Shown here piece after piece: positions 58,619 through 64,000 of a DNA stretch of 64,000 bases. The translations under genes and the position numbers were made by a program. Location: positions 1 through 64,000 of the forward strand of contig NZ_SJOD01000009.1 in the NCBI RefSeq assembly GCF_004331175.1, given 5' to 3'. Within the stretch, counting starts at the first letter, position 1. The number at the start of each line of letters is the position of its first letter. Under the pieces are notes generated by a model, which worked only from the letters and a program-made list of their open reading frames with translations, made no database searches and was not told the origin of the DNA. This DNA is from Acinetobacter sp. ANC 4178 (GTDB taxonomy: Bacteria; Pseudomonadota; Gammaproteobacteria; Pseudomonadales; Moraxellaceae).

Positions 58619-59389
58619 TTAGAATGTTTTGGTTAAAGTAAAGACTGCACCTGTTTCTACGCCACGTGCTGTTGCATCATCCATAGCATCCGTATCAATG
58701 TTTGTACCCACTGCTGCTAATTCAGCCGTTGCACCAGAAATTGATTTAAATGCATAGTTAACGCCAACTTTCCAATCTACATAGTTATCGTCGCCACCGA
58801 ATGAATATTTGTCTTCATCATCCACAACGGTATAGCCCACACTTGCAACACCGCCAAAACCTGTTGAACCAAATGGAATTGAGTAGCCCGCATTCACATT
58901 CCAGCTATTTGTATCTAGGCCTGCATAATCATTGGTAAAGTTCACATTGGTCAGAATGCTGTCCCCTTCAGCAAGTACACTTGCGAAAGTTAATTTGCCA
59001 TAAAATTCGACCCAACTTGAGTCAGAAGCACTTGGATAGTTGTAATACACCACACCCACATCCAATAAAGGTTTACTGCTAAAACTGTCTAATGTAGTTG
59101 CGAAGCCCAGTGATGGATCTAATTCTAAACTTGGCGTCCCCGAACCAAAGTTTACATTTGAACCCCAAAGCCCAAAATACACACCTGAATCATGTGCAAG
59201 CGTGAACCCTGCTTGTACCGCTGGATCATTTTGAGTTTGCGACAATCCACGGAAACGATAGTCTGTTGTTACTGCTGCATTACCGCTAAAAGAGAGACCA
59301 AATGGTGATGCTGCTTGATCATTTGCAAATGTAAATGTTGAAGCCGCTGCAACAACCGCCATAGATAATACTTTTAATGTGAATTTCAT
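58619..59389 (-). CDS. TorF family putative porin
   Basis: Outer-membrane beta-barrel of the TorF/Gcw_chp (TIGR02001) family. The 256 residues start with a signal peptide (KFTLKVLSMAVVAAASTFTFA, cut near FA-ND), then the conserved ATTDYRFRGLSQTQNDPAVQAG-type region and alternating strands, ending in Phe (TLTKTF), the usual barrel sorting signal. GAGG nine bases ahead of the ATG at 59389 supports this start over one 52 codons upstream. Its substrate is unknown. Confidence 0.9.
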   Translation of the reverse strand: MKFTLKVLSMAVVAAASTFTFANDQAASPFGLSFSGNAAVTTDYRFRGLSQTQNDPAVQAGFTLAHDSGVYFGLWGSNVNFGSGTPSLELDPSLGFATTLDSFSSKPLLDVGVVYYNYPSASDSSWVEFYGKLTFASVLAEGDSILTNVNFTNDYAGLDTNSWNVNAGYSIPFGSTGFGGVASVGYTVVDDEDKYSFGGDDNYVDWKVGVNYAFKSISGATAELAAVGTNIDTDAMDDATARGVETGAVFTLTKTF

Positions 59390-60640
59390 TCTGAGGTTCC
59401 CCCACATCGAATTACGACGTTTTGCTGTAATTAATAAACTCAGGAATGTATTAGCAAGCGCTATGCCAACTTTCAGAAAAATGTTTACGGCATGCATGTT
59501 CTCAGTGGAATATCGAGCAACTTGATGCCGGGCTATAAATCTCAATGGTTATTGGTTTTATAAAAACCTACGCTGTGCCTAAAAGTTCCAAACTTGATGT
59601 GGCATAAAATAAAAGAACTCAATCTCACTGTAACGTAAAAAGATCGTAAATTTAAAATAAAGTGATAAATAACAAATATTTAATAATTAACCAATCCTTT
59701 AATCTCCATAAAAGATGCGCTATGACGCATCAAAATATGCAACCTTGCAATCACTCAGATCGTTTGGATCGTCACTCATCTGAAAGATTTCAGTACAGGA
59801 GATAAGCACATCACACCGCGCATGGCTCATTTTTATAGGGTTCATTTAAAAAACGGTTAATTGCTGAATAAAAACAGGTTTTATTTTGAGATGACCAATC
59901 ATTACAATCGTATAAAACCCATACTTCTATGACATTCGTATGCTGTTCAACAGCCCCAGATTCGCTTTAATTCTTATTTTTCTGCTCGAGAACTAGACTT
60001 GATTGATCCATAACACACATTTCAGTTTGGCTTTTACCGCTCAGAGCACACTGGATTGGCAATATTTGAATCAATCTATTCTGACAATGCGCCTAAAATG
60101 CTTTATTTATGTTCAAAAATTGAGTTTCACACGATAAATTGTACAAAATACATGCACCATAACTGACCACACCCAAATTGAGGCTAGGATGCGAATTACA
60201 ATTTATTCCAACATTGCAAGCTCAGCCTAATGATGAAATTGACCTGCACTTAAATGAAACATTTCTCATTTTCATTTAGAGATTGTATTGATTCATAAAA
60301 GCAAGACATAATTCGAATACAAAATAATCAATCAAGCCAATTTTGAAGAAAAAATAAACAAAAGAAACAGTGGTTTTTCAAGGTATGATCAGAGCAGAAA
60401 ACAGAAAAATTTCCCATTAAGTAAAATATATTTTTATTATGAATTAAAGGCTTAAGTATAAATATTGGTTATCACTAAACAGATAGCAAGAAAACAATTT
60501 CGTCAAGTAGTCAGTAACAAGAATGAAATAAAATTAATAAAAATCTATCTTTTTTATAGATTAATTATACAATTTATTAAAATTTCGAAGTTATGCCAAA
60601 AAACGAAATTCTGAATCTATCTTTTTTGAGGTTGTTTCTT
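59390..60640. other. Long gene-free, AT-rich region between two porin genes
   Basis: About 1.25 kb without a supported gene. It must hold the promoters of both divergent porin genes. It contains a hairpin AATCTAT-CTTTTTT-ATAGATT (60542-60562), and the 14-bp word AATCTATCTTTTTT occurs twice (60542-60555 and 60614-60627). No terminator, tRNA or clear promoter could be fixed. Degraded gene remnants cannot be excluded by eye. Confidence 0.6.
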
Positions 60641-61966
60641 ATGCCAAAGGCGCAAAAACTTACATTAGCAGTATTAATTCAGGCTGCCCTTATTACTACA
60701 GCTTATGCAAGCGAACAAAGTGAAGCAAAAGGATTTGTCGAAGATGCTGAAGGATCAGTGTTGTTCCGCACTGGTTATTTATCTCGTGACAAAAAACATG
60801 GCAAAGCAGATACAAGCTCAGCTGCTCAAACTGCCATGGTTAAAATTGAATCTGGTTATACCCAAGGCCTTGTTGGTTTTGGTGTAGGCGTGATTGGTGA
60901 TGCATCATTCAAGCTTGGCGAAAATAACCACGCTGGGAATGGTATGATTCCATTACACAACGATGGTGCAAAAGATGCCAATGGTCATGTTGATGCTTAT
61001 GACCACTGGGCTCGTGGTGGTGCTATCGTAAAAGCACGCATCTCTAATACTGAAGTCCGTTATGGTACTCAAGTACTCGACTTGCCTGTACTTGCAAGTA
61101 ACACTGCACGTTTGGTTCCAGAATACTTTGATGGTGTATTGGCAACAAGCCGTGAAATTAAAGGCCTTGAATTAACCGCTGGTAAATTCACTAAAAACCA
61201 ATATTCAGATCAAGTAACTACTGACGGCAATGAATTAGATAGCGCAGTGGTTTGGGGTGCAAAATATAAGTTTAATGATCAATTAAATGCATCTTACTAT
61301 GGTACTGACATCAAAGACCGTTTAGAACGTCATTATATTAATACCAATTACAAGCAAGCGTTGGCAAACAATAGCTCATTAACTTATGACTTCAGCGGTT
61401 ACCACACTAAATGGGATAAGGACGCGAATAAATATTTGTATTCTCAAATTGGTTCAGCGAACGATTCTTTTGACAACACCATTTTTGCATTGTCTACGAC
61501 CTACAACACTGGTCCGCACAATGTAATGGTCGCTTACCAACAAAACAGCGGTAATACTGGTTATGACTATGGCTTAGGTAAAGGTGTTGGTGATGGTCAT
61601 CAAACAGTTTACTTGCCGAACTCTTACCTTTCTGACTTCATTGGTAATGATGAAAAATCACTTCAACTTCAATATAGCCTAGATTTTGCAAATTATGGTG
61701 TACCTGGTTTAACGTGGACTACTGCATTTGTTTATGGTTGGGACATCAAAGCAACTGACACTAAAGGCACTATGATCAGTGATAATGAACAAGAGCGTGA
61801 ATTCTTTAACCAAGTGAAATATACAGTTCAGTCTGGTTTTGCGAAAGATTCAAGCTTACGCTTACGTCACTCATACTACCGCGCAAGCGACAACTACCAA
61901 AGCAACTACATTGGTGACACCAATGAATGGCGTATTTGGTTAGATATCCCTGTTAAATTCTTCTAA
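60641..61966 (+). CDS. OprD family outer-membrane porin
   Basis: Substrate-specific 18-stranded porin for basic amino acids or small carboxylates. The 441 residues have a signal peptide (KLTLAVLIQAALITTAYA, cut before SE), the OprD opening SVLFRTGYLSRDKKHG, RYGTQVLDLPVLASNTARLV, and a terminal Phe (DIPVKFF). GAGG at 9 bases supports ATG 60641 over one 16 codons earlier. It probably corresponds to an OccAB-type channel of A. baumannii; which one is not certain. The long upstream region suggests complex regulation. Confidence 0.92.
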   Translation: MPKAQKLTLAVLIQAALITTAYASEQSEAKGFVEDAEGSVLFRTGYLSRDKKHGKADTSSAAQTAMVKIESGYTQGLVGFGVGVIGDASFKLGENNHAGNGMIPLHNDGAKDANGHVDAYDHWARGGAIVKARISNTEVRYGTQVLDLPVLASNTARLVPEYFDGVLATSREIKGLELTAGKFTKNQYSDQVTTDGNELDSAVVWGAKYKFNDQLNASYYGTDIKDRLERHYINTNYKQALANNSSLTYDFSGYHTKWDKDANKYLYSQIGSANDSFDNTIFALSTTYNTGPHNVMVAYQQNSGNTGYDYGLGKGVGDGHQTVYLPNSYLSDFIGNDEKSLQLQYSLDFANYGVPGLTWTTAFVYGWDIKATDTKGTMISDNEQEREFFNQVKYTVQSGFAKDSSLRLRHSYYRASDNYQSNYIGDTNEWRIWLDIPVKFF

Positions 61967-61989
61967 TTTGAAGTCATTTTTCAGAGATT

Positions 61990-62020
61990 AAAAAAACCTG
62001 CACATTGTGCAGGTTTTTTT
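61990..62020. terminator. Bidirectional terminator between the OprD-type gene and ppa
   Basis: AAAAAAACCTGCAC and GTGCAGGTTTTTTT form a 14-bp stem with a three-base loop and T runs on both strands. Confidence 0.93.
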
Positions 62021-62069
62021 AATAGGTTCAGAATAACAGATTCATCTCAACCCATATTTTATTGAGAAA

Positions 62070-62594
62070 TTATTTTGCAGCTTCAATTGCTTTAAGCACT
62101 TCTTGCTTAGCAACTTCAGAACCTTCCCAACCTGTTAACTTGACCCATTTGCCTGGCTCTAAATCTTTGTAATGAGCAAAGAAATGTTCCACTTGTTGGA
62201 TCAAAAGTGGAGGAAGATCAGTATATTCCTGAATGTCTTTATAGATTGGGGTTAACTTTTCGTGTGGCACAGCGATCAATTTCGCATCAATACCGCCATC
62301 ATCTTCCATGTTCAATTTACCCACTGGACGGCAACGAATAACCGAACCTGGCTCAACTGGGTGTGGAGTCACGACAAGTACGTCAAGCGGGTCACCATCT
62401 TCAGACAATGTATTTGGTACATAACCGTAGTTCGCTGGGTAGAACATTGCTGTACCCATGAAGCGGTCTACAAATAAAGCGTCAGAATCTTTATCAATTT
62501 CATATTTGATTGGCGCTGCGTTTGCAGGAATTTCAATGATGACATAAATGTCATTTGGTGCATCTTTACCCGCAGGGATATTGCTGTAACTCAT
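62070..62594 (-). CDS. ppa: Inorganic pyrophosphatase
   Basis: Hydrolyses pyrophosphate and drives biosynthetic reactions forward. The 174-residue family I enzyme has [38 protein letters not shown] (metal-binding Asp residues) and [19 protein letters not shown], all intact. The length is normal for the bacterial hexameric form. Confidence 0.98.
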   Translation of the reverse strand: MSYSNIPAGKDAPNDIYVIIEIPANAAPIKYEIDKDSDALFVDRFMGTAMFYPANYGYVPNTLSEDGDPLDVLVVTPHPVEPGSVIRCRPVGKLNMEDDGGIDAKLIAVPHEKLTPIYKDIQEYTDLPPLLIQQVEHFFAHYKDLEPGKWVKLTGWEGSEVAKQEVLKAIEAAK

Positions 62595-62705
62595 AGCATC
62601 ACTCTTTAACGATTTAAATTATATTGAAACCGAAATTAAAGTCTTCGGTTTAATCACGGAGCGATTATACATCTGCCCCGCAAAAATAGGGAATATGCAC
62701 GTTCA

Positions 62706-63104
62706 TTAGCTGAGTTTGATCACCAAAATCAGCAGTGAAATTGGGCACAATAAAGATAGACACCAGACAATTGAACGCAATGTCGCCCAATTGGCCAAAT
62801 AACACGCCCCATAGATGACACGTAAGACCAAATAAGCAATACCAAAAGTCATAATCACAGATTGTGACACAACCATATATTCCGCCATTAAAACAGCAGC
62901 AATAAATAAAGGTAATCCTTCAAAACTATTTTGTTGTGCCGCATTGGCACGTGCAGCAATGCCTGTTGAATTGTTCAAAAACTCACGCGGATATTGATTG
63001 TCTTTGACCTGAAAACCACTCGCAAGTCTAGCAATAAGACTAAAAACATAAGGTAATAAACATGCAATTAAGATGAGATAGACAATACCGCTAATACTGT
63101 GCAT
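62706..63104 (-). CDS. MAPEG family membrane protein
   Basis: Four-helix inner-membrane protein of the MAPEG superfamily (eicosanoid/glutathione metabolism in eukaryotes; role in bacteria mostly unknown). The 132 residues have hydrophobic segments at about 5-25, 55-75, 80-100 and 108-130, with the family motif RANAAQQNSFEGLPLFIAAV. ATG 63104 is preferred over an ATG 13 codons earlier. It is close to ppa but separated by 111 bp. Confidence 0.88.
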   Translation of the reverse strand: MHSISGIVYLILIACLLPYVFSLIARLASGFQVKDNQYPREFLNNSTGIAARANAAQQNSFEGLPLFIAAVLMAEYMVVSQSVIMTFGIAYLVLRVIYGACYLANWATLRSIVWCLSLLCPISLLILVIKLS

Positions 63105-63212
63105 CAATTGAGTTCTCGTGAGAGTATGAATTAGCCTTATCATAGCATGGCAATTCTAGAATATTTTTTGTTAAATATAGTGTTTTGATTACCACGCCAT
63201 TCGGGAATAGCT

Positions 63213-63599
63213 ATGTCATTTAATGCGGAGCAGCACAAACTGTTCGATGAACTGGAAAAACAGCGCCAACATCAACGGCACATGGATCGTGTACTCGCTA
63301 TTGTGTTCCCCATTGTTGCTTTTTTACTGACCGTCATTTGTGCCAACATGAATATCTGGTCAACTGTCTGTACTTTTATTTTGCTCTGGGTTGCATTCTG
63401 GGCTGTAGGCATTCGTCGCCTGCCCCTCTGGCATTGGGTGCTGATTACCCTGATTTACTGCTTGGTGGATAATTTCTTGAGCTACGGCACTTTTAATCGT
63501 TCTGGCTTTAGCCGTCAGTTCGGCACCATCTTCATTTTTATTGGGATTGCAGGCGTAGGTCGTCCTTATTTTGACCGCTGGCTGATGAAGAAAAAATAA
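63213..63599 (+). CDS. Small integral membrane protein of unknown function
   Basis: 128 residues: a charged N-terminal helix (EQHKLFDELEKQRQHQRHMD) followed by four hydrophobic segments (about 26-45, 49-65, 72-90, 103-118) and a basic end (RWLMKKK). No known family recognised. It is monocistronic, with a strong terminator nine bases after its stop. Its cytosolic N-terminus and membrane part do not suggest a specific function. Confidence 0.8.
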   Translation: MSFNAEQHKLFDELEKQRQHQRHMDRVLAIVFPIVAFLLTVICANMNIWSTVCTFILLWVAFWAVGIRRLPLWHWVLITLIYCLVDNFLSYGTFNRSGFSRQFGTIFIFIGIAGVGRPYFDRWLMKKK

Positions 63600-63607
63600 G
63601 CCATAGC

Positions 63608-63637
63608 AAAAAAAAAAGCGCCCTGAGGCGCTTTTTT
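63608..63637. terminator. Bidirectional terminator before the acyl-CoA synthetase gene
   Basis: AAAAAAGCGCC, loop CTGA, GGCGCTTTTTT, with T runs on both strands; it ends the membrane-protein gene and the minus-strand acyl-CoA synthetase gene. Confidence 0.93.
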
Positions 63638-63647
63638 ATACAAAATT

Positions 63648-64000
63648 CTATGCAGTCTTACGTAAATCTTTACGTAAAATCTTACCGACATTCGATTTTG
63701 GTAATTCTTCCATAAACTCTACATAACGTGGGCGTTTATAGCCTGTTAAGTTCTCTTTTGCAAATTCAAGAACTTCTTCAGTGGTTAAAGAGGCATCTTT
63801 TTTCACAACAAATAATTTTGGTACTTCGCCTGATTTCTCATCAGGTACACCAATTGCAGCAACTTCAAGCACTTTGGGATGCTTGGCAATCACTTCTTCA
63901 ATTTCAGAAGGATACACATTGAAACCAGACACCAAAATCATGTCTTTCTTACGGTCTACAATTTTAGTGTAGCCGCGGTCATCCATCACACCAATATCAC
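63648..64000 (-). CDS. fadD: Long-chain acyl-CoA synthetase, C-terminal part (cut by window edge)
   Basis: AMP-forming ligase that activates fatty acids. Only the last 117 residues or so are inside the window; the frame is open to the right edge. They cover the hinge and the C-terminal ANL domain: [20 protein letters not shown] (adenylate-forming A8 region), [17 protein letters not shown], and the catalytic Lys in [14 protein letters not shown]. The look is FadD-like, but other medium- or long-chain synthetases share these motifs. Confidence 0.9.
   Translation of the reverse strand, partial: DIGVMDDRGYTKIVDRKKDMILVSGFNVYPSEIEEVIAKHPKVLEVAAIGVPDEKSGEVPKLFVVKKDASLTTEEVLEFAKENLTGYKRPRYVEFMEELPKSNVGKILRKDLRKTA

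Overview
The window is ordinary core chromosome of a gammaproteobacterium of the genus Acinetobacter. The case rests on low-to-moderate GC, the particular protein versions (H-NS, GspD, TorF- and OprD-type porins, DsbC, FeoA/FeoB), and characteristic neighbourhoods: thrU-tyrU-glyT-thrT-tuf, argH/algZ-algR-hemCDXY, dksA-gluQRS, pilS-pilR, nrdR-ribD-methylase-ribE, glnK-amtB and ubiK-comM. The species cannot be fixed from the window. I see no prophage, insertion sequence, integron, CRISPR array or toxin-antitoxin pair, and no obvious foreign island.

Layout: 1-900, tRNA-tuf operon (minus). 950-7950, a minus-strand run gspN-gspC-gspD (type II secretion), an FHA-domain protein, gph and trpE. 8030-12770, hns and the haem cluster hemC-hemD-hemX-hemY with a hot-dog thioesterase. 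12869-16490, the AlgR/AlgZ two-component pair divergent from argH-yggX. 16490-16940, an intergenic region with a candidate small RNA. 16940-20400, phoU, a TolC-type channel and a lipoprotein. 20529-25819, a TPP riboswitch with thiC, then nudF, cpdA, dksA and gluQRS. 25833-31100, ftsW, murD and the Fur-controlled feoA-feoB-DUF6587 operon. 31162-35682, xerC, dsbC, hom and thrC. 35742-38381, two uncharacterised genes and pbpG. 38600-43436, gacA, pilS, pilR and a C-terminal processing protease. 43460-50911, gpmI, lptF-lptG, pepA-holC, two hypothetical genes and a DedA protein. 51020-56488, nrdR-ribD-orphan adenine methylase-ribE and the sigma-54-type glnK-amtB unit. 56765-58546, ubiK and comM. 58619-64000, two porins around a gene-poor stretch of about 1.25 kb, then ppa, a MAPEG protein, a small membrane protein and the end of an acyl-CoA synthetase gene.

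The most informative non-coding elements are the TPP riboswitch before thiC, a Fur box lying between the -35 and -10 of feoA (which also shows feoA must start at a downstream GTG), a near-consensus -24/-12 promoter before glnK with two 17-bp dyads upstream, and a terminator-tailed candidate sRNA at about 16712-16801. I found no convincing new multi-gene system. The best leads are that RNA, the two-gene unit at 35742-37172 (an acidic protein plus a DUF6915-like protein with an unexplained C-terminal half), the orphan methylase inside the riboflavin operon, and the gene-free region before the OprD-type porin.
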